NCBI RefSeq assembly: GCF_026212465.1
Contig: NC_080049.1
Span: 4,458,259-4,522,258, forward strand
From: Amaranthus tricolor
Taxonomy: Eukaryota; Streptophyta; Magnoliopsida; Caryophyllales; Amaranthaceae
Reading direction: 5' to 3'
Length of the DNA: 64,000 bases
The notes below the pieces were generated by a model. It ran no database searches, was not told the origin of the DNA, and saw nothing but the letters and a program-made list of their open reading frames with translations. Numbering within the stretch: the first letter of the stretch is position 1; each line of letters begins with the position of its first letter. This document shows, in pieces, positions 47,641 through 60,420 of the stretch. Made by a program: the position numbers and the translations under genes.

Positions 47641-50600
47641 TGTTATTGTGTTGAAGTGATTAGAATTGGAAATCGTAGTGAAATGCTAGAAATTACGTTT
47701 CAAGTTGCGATTTTAAGGGTTTTTAAGCGTTTTTGCCTCTTTTGCGCATAAAGTAGCTCAAACTTGGTTTGTTTTGAACGAAATTCGGCACACCACACTA
47801 TTTGGTACACATTATTGTGTTGAAGTGGTTAGAATTGAAAATAATAGTCATATGCTAAGAAATTACGTGTTAAGTTGCGATTTTAAGGGTTTTTTAGCGT
47901 TTTGGCACTTTTACGCATAAAGAAGCTCAAACATGGTTTGTTTTGCTTGAAATTTGGCACACAATACTATTTGGTATATATTATTTTTTTGAAGTGGTTA
48001 TAATTTAAAATCATAATCATATGCTACAAATTACGTGTTCAGTTGCGATTTTACGGTTTTTAAGTGTTTTTGCCACTTTTGCGCATAAAGTAGCTCAAAC
48101 TTGGTTTGTTTTGCACGAAACTAGGTGTACAACACTATTTGGTATATATTATTGTGTTGAAGTGGTTAGAATTGAAAATCATAGTCATATACTAGAAATT
48201 ACGTGTTAAGTTGCGATGTTATGCGTTTTTAAGTGTTTTTACCACTTTTGCGCATAAAGTAACTCAAACATGGATTGTTTCGCACGAAACTTGGCACACA
48301 ACACTATTTGGTATATGTTATTGTGTTGAAGTTCTTAGAGTTGAAAATCATAGTCATATGCTAGAAATCACGTGTTAAGTTTCAATTTTAAGGGTTTTTT
48401 AGCATTTTATTCACTTTTGCACATAAAGTAGCTCAAACTTGGTTTGTTTCGCACGAAAACTTGGGACACAACACTCTTTGATATATATATTTTTGTGTTG
48501 AAGTTGTTATAATTCAAAATCAAAGTTATATGCTAGAAATTACGTGTTAAGTTGCGATTCTAAATGTTTTTAAGCGCTTTTGCCACTTTTGCGCATAAAG
48601 TAGCTCAAACTTGGTTTGTTTTACACGAAACTTGGCACACAACACTATTTGGTATATATTATTATGTTGAAGTGGTTCGAATTGAAAATCATAGTCATAT
48701 GCTAGAAATTGCGTGTTAAGTTGCGATTTTATGCGTTTTTGCCACTTTTGCGCATAAAGTAGCTAAAACTTGGTTTGTTTTGACGAAGCTTGGCACACAA
48801 CACTATTTGATATATGTTATTGTGTTGAAGTGGTTCGAATTGAAAATCATAGTCATATGCTAGAAATTGCGTGTTAAGCTGCGATTTTATGCGTTTTTTG
48901 GCACTTTTGCGCATAAAGTAGCTCAAACTTGGTTTATTTTACACGAAACTTGGCACACAACACTATTTGGTATATATTATTGTGTTGAAGTGGTTAGAAT
49001 TGAAAACCAAAGTCATATGCTAGAAATTGGGTGTTAAGTCGCGATTTTATGCGTTTTATCCACTTTTGCGCATAAAGTAGCTCAACCCTTGGTTTATTTC
49101 GTACGAAACTTGGCACACAACACTTTTTGGTATATGTTATTGTGTTGAAGTGGTTAGAATTTGAAATCATAGTGATATGCTAGAAATTACATGTTAAGTT
49201 GCGATTTTATGCGTTTTTGCCACTTTTGCGCATAAAGTAGCTCAAACTTGGTTTGTTTCGCACAAAACTTGGCACAACACTATTTAGTATATATATGGTG
49301 TTGAAGTGGTTAGAATTGAAAATCATAGTCATATGCTAGAAATTACGTGTTAAGTTGCGATTTTAAGGGTTTTTAACGGTTTTGGCCACTTTTGCGCATA
49401 AAGTAGCTCAAACTTGGTTTGTTTTACTCGAAACTTGGCACACAACACTATTTGGTTTATATTATTGTGTTGAAGTGGTTAGAATTGAAAATCATAGTCA
49501 TATACTAGAAATTGCGTGTTAAGTTGCGATTTTATACGTTTTTGCCACTTTTGTGCATAAAGTAGCTCAAACTTGGTTTGTTTTGCACGAAACTTGGCTC
49601 AAAACACAATTTTCTATATGTTATTGTGTTGAAGTTGTTAAAATTGAAAATCATAGTCACATGCTACAAATTACGTGTTAAGTTTCGATTTTAAGGGTTT
49701 TTAAGCGTTTTTAACACTTTTGCGCATAAAGTAGCTCAAACTTGGTTTGCTTTGCACGAAACTTGGCACACAACACTATTTGGTATATCTTATTGTGTTG
49801 AAGTGGTTAGAATTTAAAATCATAGTCATATGCTAGAAATTACGTGTTAAGTTGCGACGTTATTCGTTTTTAAGCGTTTTTGCCACTTTTGCACATAAAG
49901 TAACTCTAACTTGGTTTGTTTTGCACGAAACTCTGCACATAACACTATTTGGTATTATTATTGTGTTGAAGTGGTTAGAATTGAAAATCATAGTCATATG
50001 CTAGAAATTACGTGTTAAGTTGCGATTTTAAGGGTTTTTAAGCGTTTTTGCCACTTTTGCGCATAAAGTAGCTCAAACTTGGTTTGTTTTACACGAAACT
50101 TGGCACACAACACTATTTGGTATATATTATTGTGTTGAAGTGGTTAGAATTGAAAATCATAGTCATATGCTAGAAATTGCGTGTTAAGTTGCGATTTTAT
50201 GTGTTTTTGCCACTTTTGCATATAAAGTAGCTCAAACTTGGTTTGTTTTGCACGAAACTTGGCACACAACACTATTTAGTATATGTTATTGTGTTGAAGT
50301 GGTTAGCATTGGAAATCATAGTGATATGCTAGAAATTACGTCTTAAGTTGCGATTTTATACGTTTTTGCCACTTTTGCGCATAAAGTAGCTCAAACTTGG
50401 TTTGTTTTGCACGAAACTTGGCACACAACACTATTTGGTATATGTTATTGTGTTGAAGTGGTTAGAATTGGAAATCGTAGTGAAATGCTAGAAATTACGT
50501 TTCAAGTTGCGATTTTAAGGGTTTTTAAGCGTTTTTGCCACTTTTGCCCATAAAGTACCTCAAACTTGGTTTGTTTTGCACGAAATTCGGCACACCACAC

Positions 50601-52100
50601 TATTTGGTATACATTATTGTGTTGAAGTGGTTAGAATTGAAAATAATAGTCATATGCTAGAAATTACGTGTTAAGTTGCGATTTTATGCGTTTTTGGGCG
50701 TTTTGGCACTTTTACGCATAAAGAAGCTCAAACATGGTTTGTTTTGCTTGAAATTTGGCACAAAATACTATTTGGTATATATTATTGTGTTGAAGTGGTT
50801 ATAATTTAAAATCATAATCATATGCTACAAATTACGTGTTCAGTTGCGATTTTACGGGTTTTTAAGTGTTTTTGCCACTTTTGCGCATAAAGTAGCTCAA
50901 ACTTGGTTTGTTTTGCACGAAACTTGGTGTACAACACTATTTGGTATATATTATTGTGTTGAAGTGGTTAGAATTAAAAATCATAGTCATATACTAGAAA
51001 TTACGTGTTAAGTTGCGATGTTATGCGTTTTTAAGCGTTTTTGCCACTTTTGCACATAAAGTAACTCAAACTTGGTTTGTTTTGCACGAAACTTGGCACA
51101 CAACACTATTTGGTATATGTTATTGTGTTGAAGTTGTTAGAATTGAAAATCATAGTCATATGCTAGAAATTACGTGTTAAGTTACAATTTTAAGGGTTTT
51201 TAAGCATTTTATTCACTTTTGCACATAAAGTAGCTCAAACTTGGTTTGTTTCGCACGAAACTTGGGACACAACACTCTTTGGTATATGTTTTTGTGTTGA
51301 AGTGGTTATAATTCAAAATCAAAATTATATGCTAGAAATTACGTGTTAAGTTGCGATTCTAAAAGTTTTTAAGCGCTTTTGCCACTTTTGCGCATAAAGT
51401 AGCTCAAACTTGGTTTGTTTTACACGAAACTTGGCACACAATACTATTTGGTATATATTATTGTGTTGAAGTGGTTCGAATTGAAAATCATAGTCATATG
51501 CTAGAAATTGCGTGTTAAGTTGCGATTTTATGCGTTTTTTTCCACTTTTGTGCATAAAGTAGCTAAAACTTGGTTTGTTTTGACGAAACTTGGCACACAA
51601 CACTATTTCGTATATGTTATTGTGTTGAAGTTGTTAGAATTGAAAATCATAGTCATATGCTAGGAATTACGTGTTAAGTTACAATTTTAAGGGTTTTTAA
51701 GCGTTTTTATCACTTTTGCGTATAAAGTAGCTCAACTTCGTTTATTTTGCACGAAACTTGGCACACAACACTGTTTGGTATATATTATTGTGTTGAAGTG
51801 GTTAGAATTGAAAATCATAGTCACATGCTAGAAATTACGTGTTAAGTTTCGATTTTATGCGTTTTTGCCACTTTTGCGCATAAAGTAGCTCAAACTTGGT
51901 TTATTTTACACGAAACTTGGCACTTAACACTATTTGGTATATATTATTGTGTTGAAGTGGTTAGAATTGAAAATCAAAGTCATATGCTAGAAATTGCGTG
52001 TTAAGTCGCGATTTTATGCGTTTATTCACTTTTGCGCATAAAGTAGCTCAACCTTGGTTTATTTCGCACGAAACTCGGCACAGAACACTTTTTGGTATAT
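47641..52100. repeat. Right-arm superunit 3 (about 4.46 kb)
   Basis: Markers at 47735, 48782 and 50220 reproduce the unit 2 spacing. The end is approximate: the pattern continues into a partial further copy at about 51960-52730 that resembles 38955-39720. Confidence 0.75.
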
Positions 52101-54039
52101 GTTACTGTGTTGAAGTGGTTAGAATTTGAAATCATAGTGATATGCTAGAAATTACATGTTAAGTTGCGATTTTATGCGTTTTTGCCACTTTTGCGCATAA
52201 AGTAGCTCAAACTTGGTTTGTTTCGCACTAAACTTGGCACAACACTATTTGGTATATATATTGTGTTGAAGTGGTTAGAATTGAAAATCATAGTCTTATG
52301 CTAGAAATTACGTGTTAAGTTGCGATTTTAAGGGTTTTTAAGCGTTTTGGCCACTTTTGCGCATAAAGTAGCTCAAACTTGGTTTGTTTTACACGAAACT
52401 TGGCACACAACACTATTTGGTATATATTAATGTGTTGAAGTGGTTAGAATTGAAAATCATAGTCATATACTAGAAATTGCGTGTTAAGTTGCGATTTTAT
52501 ACGTTTTTGCCACTTTTGTGCATAAAGTAGCTCAAACTTGGTTTGTTTTGCACGAAACTTGGCTCAAAACACAATTTTCTATATGTTATTGTGTTGAAGT
52601 TGTTAAAATTGAAAATCATAGTCACATGCTACAAATTACGTGTTAAGTTTCGATTTTAAGGGTTTTTAAGCGTTTTTAACACTTTTGCGCATAAAGTAGC
52701 TCAAACCTTGGTTTGCTTTGCACGAAACTTGGCAAAGAACACTATTTGGTATATCTTATTGTGTTGAAGTTGTTAGAATTGAAAATCATAGTCATTTGCT
52801 AGAAATCACGTGTTAAGTTGCGATTTTAAGGGTTTTTAAGCGTTTTTGCCACTTTTGCACATAAAGTAGCTCAAATTTGGTTTGTTTAGGACGAAACTTG
52901 GCACACAACACTATTTGGTATATATTATTGTGTTGAAGTGTTTATAATTGAAAATCATAGTCATATGCTAGAAATTACGTGTTAAGTTGCGATATTAAGG
53001 GTTTTAAGCGTTTTTGCCACTTTTACGCATAAAGTAGCTCAAACTTGGTTTGCTTTGCACGAAACTTGGCAAACAACACTATTTGGTATGTCTTATTGTG
53101 TTGAAGTGGTTAGAATTTAAAATCATAGTCATATGCTAGAAATTACGTGCTAAGTTGCGACGTTATTCGTTTTTAAGCGTTTTTGCCACTTTTGCACATA
53201 AAGTAACTCTAACTTGGTTTGTTTTGCACGAAACTCTGCACACAACCCTATTTGGTATGTATTATTGTTTTGAAGTGTTTATAATTGAAAATGATAGTCT
53301 TATGCTAGAAATTACGTGCTAAGTTGCGATTTTAACGGTTTTTAAGCGTTTTTGCCACTTTTGCGCATAAAGTAGCTCAAACTTGGTTTGTTTTACACGA
53401 AACTTGGCACGCAACACTATTTGGTATATATTATTGTGTTGAAGTGGTTATAATTTAAAATCATATTCATATGCTATAAATTACGTGTTAAGTTGCGATT
53501 TTAACGGTTTTTAAGCGTTTTTGCCACTTTTGCGCATAAAACAACTCAAACTTCGTTTGTTTTTCAGCAACATGGCACACAACACTATTTCGTATATATT
53601 ATTGTGTTGAAGTTGTTAGAATTGAAAATCATAGTCATATGCTAGAAATTACATGTCAAGTTGAGCTTTTTAGGGTTTTTAAGCGCTGTTGCCAATTTGC
53701 ACATAAAGTAGCTCAAACTTGGTTTGTTTTGCACGTAACTAGGCACACAACACTGTTTGGAATATATTATTGTGTTGAAGTGGTTAGAATTTAAAATCAT
53801 AATCATATGCTAGAAATTACGTGTTAAGCTGCGATTTTAACGGTTTTTAAGCGTTTTTTCCACTTTTGCGCATAAAGTAGCTCAAACTTGGTTTGTTTTG
53901 CACGAAACTTGGCACACAACACTATTTGGTATATATTAATGTGTTGAAGAGGTTAAAAATGATAATCCTATTCATATGCTAGAATTTACGTGTTAAGTTG
54001 CGACCTTAAGGGTTTTTAAGCGTTTTTGCCACTTTTGCG

Positions 54040-57000
54040 CATAAAGTAGTTCAAACTTGGTTTGTTTTGCACGCAACATGGCACACAAAACTATTTGGTA
54101 TATATTTTTGTGTTGAAGTGGTTAGAATTGAAAATAATAATCATATGCTAGAAATTACGTGTTAAGTTGAGCTTTTAATGGTTATTAAGCGCTGTTGCCA
54201 GTTTGCACATAAAGTAGCTCAAACTTGGTTTGTTTTGCTCGAAACTAGGCACACAACACTGTTTGGAATAAATTATTGTGTTGAAGTGGTTAGAATTTAA
54301 AATCATAGTAATATGCTAGAAATTACTTGTTAAGTTGAGCTTTTAAGGGTTTATAACCGTTTTTACCACTTTTGCGCATAAAGTTGCTCAAACTTGGTTT
54401 GTTTTGCACGAAACTTTGCACACAATACTATTTGGTATATATTATTGTTTTGAAGTGTTTATAATTGAAAATGATAGTCTTATGCTAGAAATTACGTGCT
54501 AAGTTGCGATTTTAACGGTTTTTAAGCGTTTTTGCCACTTTTGCGCATAAAGTAGCTCAAACTAGGTTTGTTTTGCACGAAACTTGGCACACAACACTAT
54601 TTGGTATATATTATTGTGTTGAAGTGGTTAGAATTTAAAATCATAGTCATATGCTAGAAAATACGTGTTAAGTTGAGCTTTTAAGGGTTTTTAAGCGCTG
54701 TTGCCACTTTTGCACATTAAGTAGCTCAAACCCCGGTTTGTTTTGCACGAAACTAGGCACATAACATTGTTTGGTATATATTATTGTGTTGAAGTGGTTA
54801 GAATTTAAAATCATAGTCATGTGCTAGAAATTACTTGTTAGGTTGAGCTTTTAAGGGTTTTTAAGCGTTTTTGCCACTTTTGTGCAAAAAGTAGCTCAAA
54901 CTTGGTTTGTTTTGCACGAAACTTGGCACACAATACTATTTGGTATATATTATTGTTTTGAAGTGTTTATAATTGAAAATGATAGTCTTATGCTAGAAAT
55001 TACGTGCTAAGTTGCGATTTTAAAGGTTTTTAAGCGTTTTTGCCAATTTTGCGCATAAAGTAGCTCAAACTTGGTTTGTTTTGCACGAAACAAGGCACAC
55101 AACACTATTTGGTATATATTATTGTGTTGAAGTGGTTAAAATTGAGAATAATCGTCATACGCTAGAAACTACATGTTAAGTTGAGCTTTTAAGGGTTTTT
55201 AAGCGCTTTTGCAACTTTTGCGCATAAAGTAGCTCTAACTATATTTTTTTCTTGCACGAAACTTGGCACACAACACACTATTTTGTATATATTATTGTGT
55301 TGAAGAGGTTAAAAATGAAAATCATAGTCATATACTAGAAATTACGTGTTAAGTTGCGATTTTAAGGGTTTTTCAAGCGTTTTTGCCACTTTTGCGCATA
55401 AAGCAGCTCAAACTTGGTTTGTTTTTCACGCAACTTGGCACACAACACTATTTGGTATATATTATTGTGTTGCAGTGGTTAGAATTGAAAATCATAGTCA
55501 TATGCTAGAAATTGCGTATTAAGTTGAGCTTTTAAGCGCTTTTAAGCTTTGTTGCCAGTTTTGCACATAAAGTAGCTCAAACATGGTTTGTTTTGCACGA
55601 TACTTGGCACACAACACTATTTGGTATATATTATTGTGTTGAAATCATAGTCATATGCTAGAAATTACGTGTTAAGTTTAGCTTTTAAAGGTTTTTAAAC
55701 GTTTTTTGCCACTTTTGCGCATAAAGTAGTTCAAAACTTGGTTGTTTTGCACGCAACATGGCACACAAAACTATTTGGTATATATTTTTGTGTTGAAGTG
55801 GTTAGAATTGAAAATAATAATCATATGCTAGAAATTACGTGTTAAGTTGAGCTTTTAATGGTTATTAAGCGCTGTTGCCAGTTTGCACATAAAGTAGCTC
55901 AAACTTGGTTTGTTTTGCTCGAAACTAGGCACACAACACTGTTTGGAATAAATTATTGTGTTGAAGTGGTTAGAATTTAAAATCATAGTAATATGCTAGA
56001 AATTACTTGTTAAGGTTGAGCTTTTAAGGGTTTATAACCGTTTTTACCCACTTTTGCGCATAAAGTTGCTCAAACTTGGTTTGTTTTGCACGAAACTTGG
56101 CACACAATACTATTTGGTATATATTATTGTTTTGAAGTGTTTATAATTGAAAATGATAGTCTTATGCTAGAAATTACGTGCTAAGTTGCGATTTTAAACG
56201 GTTTTTAAGCGTTTTTGCCACTTTTGCGCATAAAGTAGCTCAAACTAGGTTTGTTTTGCACGAAACTTGGCACACAACACTATTTGGTATATATTATTGT
56301 GTTGAAGTGGTTAGAATTTAAAATCATAGTCATATGCTAGAAAATACGTGTTAAGTTGAGCTTTTAAGGGTTTTTAAGCGCTGTTGCCACTTTTGCACAT
56401 TAAGTAGCTCAAACCCCGGTTTGTTTGCACGAAACTAGGCACATAACATTGTTTGGTATATATTATTGTGTTGAAGTGGTTAGAACTTAAAATCATAGTC
56501 ATGTGCTAGAAATTACTTGTTAGGTTGAGCTTTTAAGGGTTTTTAAGCGTTTTTGCCACTTTTGTGCAAAAAGTAGCTCAAACTTGGTTTGTTTTGCACG
56601 AAACTTGGCACACAATACTATTTGGTATATATTATTGTTTTGAAGTGTTTATAATTGAAAATGATAGTCTTATGCTAGAAATTACGTGCTAAGTTGCGAT
56701 TTTAAAGGTTTTTAAGCGTTTTTGCCAATTTTGCGCATAAAGTAGCTCAAACTTGGTTTGTTTTGCACGAAACAAGGCACACAACACTATTTGGTATATA
56801 TTATTGTGTTGAAGTGGTTAAAATTGAGAATAATCGTCGTACGCTAGAAACTACATGTTAAGTTGAGCTTTTAAGGTTTTTTAAGCGCTTTTGCAACTTT
56901 TGCGCATAAAGTAGCTTCTAACTATATTTTTTTCTTGCACGAAACTTGGCACACAACACTATTTTGTATATATTATTGTGTTGAAGAGGTTAAAAATGAA

Positions 57001-57410
57001 ATCATAGTCATATACTAGAAATTACGTGTTAAGTTGCGATTTTAAGGGTTTTCAAGCGTTTTTTGCCACTTTTTGCGCATAAAGCAGCTCAAACTTGGTT
57101 TGTTTTTTCACGCAACTTGGCACACAACACTATTTGGTATATATTATTGTGTTGCAGTGGTTAGAATTGAAAATCATAGTCATATGCTAGAAATTGCGTA
57201 TTAAGTTGAGCTTTTAAGCGCTTTTAAGCTTTGTTGCCAGTTTTGCACATAAAGTAGCTCAAACATGGTTTGTTTTGCACGATACTTGGCACACAACACT
57301 ATTTGGTATATATTATTGTGTTGAAGTGGTTAGAATTTAAAAATCATAGTCATATGCTAGAAATTACGTGTTAAGTTTAGCTTTAAAGGTTTTTAAAACG
57401 TTTTTGCCAC
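54040..57410. repeat. Tandem duplication of a 10-monomer, roughly 1683-bp block
   Basis: AAACCCCGGTTTG occurs at about 54728 and 56411, and ACTATATTTTTTTCTTGCAC at 55238 and 56921, each 1683 bp apart. GCAACATGGCACACAAAACT starts both copies. The second copy differs from the first largely by one-base length changes in homopolymers. Confidence 0.85.
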
Positions 57411-60299
57411 TTTTGCGCATAAAGTAGCTCACACTTAATTTTTTTTTTCACGAAACTTGGCACACAACACTATTTGGTATATATTATTGTGTTAAAGTGG
57501 TTAGAATTTAAAATCATAGTAATATGCTAGAAATTTCATGTTAAGTTGTTATTTTAAACGGTTTTTTTTCTGCGTTTTTGCCACTTTTGCGCATAAAGTA
57601 GCTCAAACTTGGTTTGTTTATACCGAAACTAGGAACACAACACTGTTTCGAATATATTATTGTGTTGAAATGGTTAGAATTGAAAACCATAGTCAAATGC
57701 TAGAAATTACGTGTTAAGTTGAGCTTTTAAGGGTTTTTAAACGCTTTTGCCACTTTTGCGCATAAAGTAGCTCTAACTTGGTTTATAATGCACGAACTTG
57801 TCACACAATACTGTTTTGGTATATATTATTGTGTTGAAGTGGTTATATTGAAAATCATAGTCATATGCTAGAAATTACGTGTTAAGTTGCGATTTAAACG
57901 GTTTTTATGCGTTTTATACACTTTTGCGCATAAAGTAGCTCTCACTTGGTTTGTTTTGCACGAAACTAGGCACACAACACTGTTTGGAATATATTAATGT
58001 GTTGAAGTGGTTAGAATTGAAAATCATAGTCATATGTTAGAAAGTACGTGTTAAGTAGAGCTTTTAAGGGTTTTACGCGTTTTTGCCAATTTGCACATAA
58101 AGTAGCTCAAACTTGGTTTGTTTTGCACGAAACTAGGCACACAACACTGTTTGGAATATATTATTGTGTTGAAGTGGTTAGAATTTAAAATCATAATCAT
58201 ATGCTAGAAATTACGTGTTAAGTTGCGATTTTAACGGTTTTTAAGCGTTTTTGCCACTTTTGCGCATAAAGTAGCTCAAACTTGGTTTGTTTTGCACGAA
58301 ACTAGGCGCACAACACTATTTGGTATATATTAATGTGTTGAAGAGGTTAAAAATGAAAATCATATTCATATGCTAGAATTTACGTGTTAAGTTGCGACCT
58401 TAAGGGTTTTTAAGCGTTTTTGCCACTTTTGCGCGTAAAATAGTTCAAACTTAGTTTGTTTTGCACGCAACATGGCACACAACACTATTTGGTATATATA
58501 TTTTTGTGTTGAAGTGGTTAGAATTGAAAATAATAATCATATGTTAGAAATAACGTGTTAAGTTGAGCTTTTAATGGTTATTAAGCGCTGTTGCCAGTTT
58601 GCACATAAAGTAGCTCAAACTTGGTTTGTTTTGCTCGAAACTAGGCACACAACACTGTTTGGAATAAATTATTGTGTTGAAGTGGTTAGAATTTATAATC
58701 ATAGTAATATGCTAGAAATTACTTGTTAAGTTGAGCTTTTAAGGGTTTATAACCGTTTTTTTCCACTTTTGCGCATAAAGTAGCTCAAACTTGGTTTGTT
58801 TTGCACGAAACTTGGCACACAATATTATTTGGAATATATATTGTTTTGAAGTGTTTATAATTGAAAATGATAGTCTTATGCTAGAAATTATGTGCTAAGT
58901 TGCGATTTTAACGGTTTTTAAGCGTTTTTGCCACTTTTGCGCAAAAAGTAGCTCAAACTTGGTTTGTTTTGCACGAAACTAGGCATACAACACTGTTTGG
59001 AATATATTATTTTGTTGAAGTGGTTAGAATTTAAATTTATAGTCATATGCTAGAAATTACGTGTTAAGTTATGATTTTAACGGTTTTTAAGCGTTTTTGC
59101 CACTTTTGCGCAAAAAGTAGCTCAAACTTGGTTTGTTTTGCACGAAACTTGGCACACAACACTATTTGGTATATATTATTTTGTTAAAGAGGTTAAAAAT
59201 GAAAATCATAGTCATATGCTAGAAATTACGTGTTAAGTTGCAATTTTAAGGTTTTTAAGCGTTTTTGCCAATTTTGCGCATAAAGTAGCTCAAACTTGGT
59301 TTGTTTTGCACGAAACAAGGCACACAACACTACTTGGTATATATTATATTGTTGAAGTGGTTAAAATTGAAAATAATCGTCATACGCTAGAAATTACATA
59401 TTAAGTTGAGCTTTTAAGAGTTTTTAAGCACTTTTGCAACTTTTGCGCATAAAGTAGCTCAAAGTTGGTTTGTTTTGCACGGAACTTGGCACACAACACA
59501 ATTTGGTATATATTATTGTGTTTAAGGTGGTTAGAATTGAAAATCATAGTCATATGCTAGAAATTGCGTGTTCAGTTGAGCTTTTAAGGGTTTTCAAGCG
59601 TTTTTGCCACTTTTGCGCATAAACTAGCTCAATCATGGTTTGCTTTGCACGAAACTTGGCACACAACACTATTTTGTATATATTATTGTGTTGAAGAGGT
59701 TCAAAATGAAAATCATAGTCATATACTAGAAATTACGTGTGAAGTTGCGATTTTAAGGGTTTTTAAGCGTTTTTGCCACTTTTGCGCATAAAGCAGCTCA
59801 AACTTGGTTTGTTTTTCACGCAACTTGGCACACAACACTATTTGGTATATATTATTTTGTTGAAGTAGTTAGAATTTAAAATCATAGTCATGTGCTAGAA
59901 ATTACGTGTTAAGTTGAGATTTTAAAGCGTTTTTAACCATTTTTGCCACTTTTGCACATAAAGTAGCTCAAACTTGATTTTGTTTTTGCCCGAAACTTGG
60001 CACACAACACTATTGCGTATATATTATCGTGTAGAAGTAGTTAGAATTTAAAATCATAGTCATATGCTAGAAATTACGTGTTAAGTTGAGCTTTTAAAGG
60101 TTTTTAACCGTTTTTGCCACTTTTGCGCATAAAGTAGCTCACACTTAATTTTTTTAAACGAAACTTGGCACACAACACTATTTGGTATATATTATTGTGT
60201 TGAAGTGGTTAGAATTTAAAATCATAGTAATATGCTAGAAATTACGTGTTATGTTGAGCTTTTAAGGGTTTTTAAGCATTTTTGCCACTTTTGCGCATA

Positions 60300-60420
60300 G
60301 AGTAGCTCAAAATTGGTTTGTTATGCACGAAACTTGGCACATAACACTATTTTGTATATATTATTGTTTTGCATGAAACTTGGTACACAATACTATTTCG
60401 TATATATTATTGTGTTGAAG
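60300..60420. repeat. Satellite monomer with internal partial duplication
   Basis: After TTTTGTATATATTATTGTTT the sequence jumps back to TGCATGAAACTTGGTACACA and repeats the end of the monomer before continuing to GTGTTGAAGTGG. The monomer is therefore longer by about 60 bp, probably through misalignment at TTGTTTTGCA-like sequences. Confidence 0.65.

Noticed and set aside
48729..48926. Minus-strand open frames in the satellite (also 51346-51603)
   Set aside because: These are read-through of the same repeat on the other strand; the repeated peptide simply follows the monomer period.
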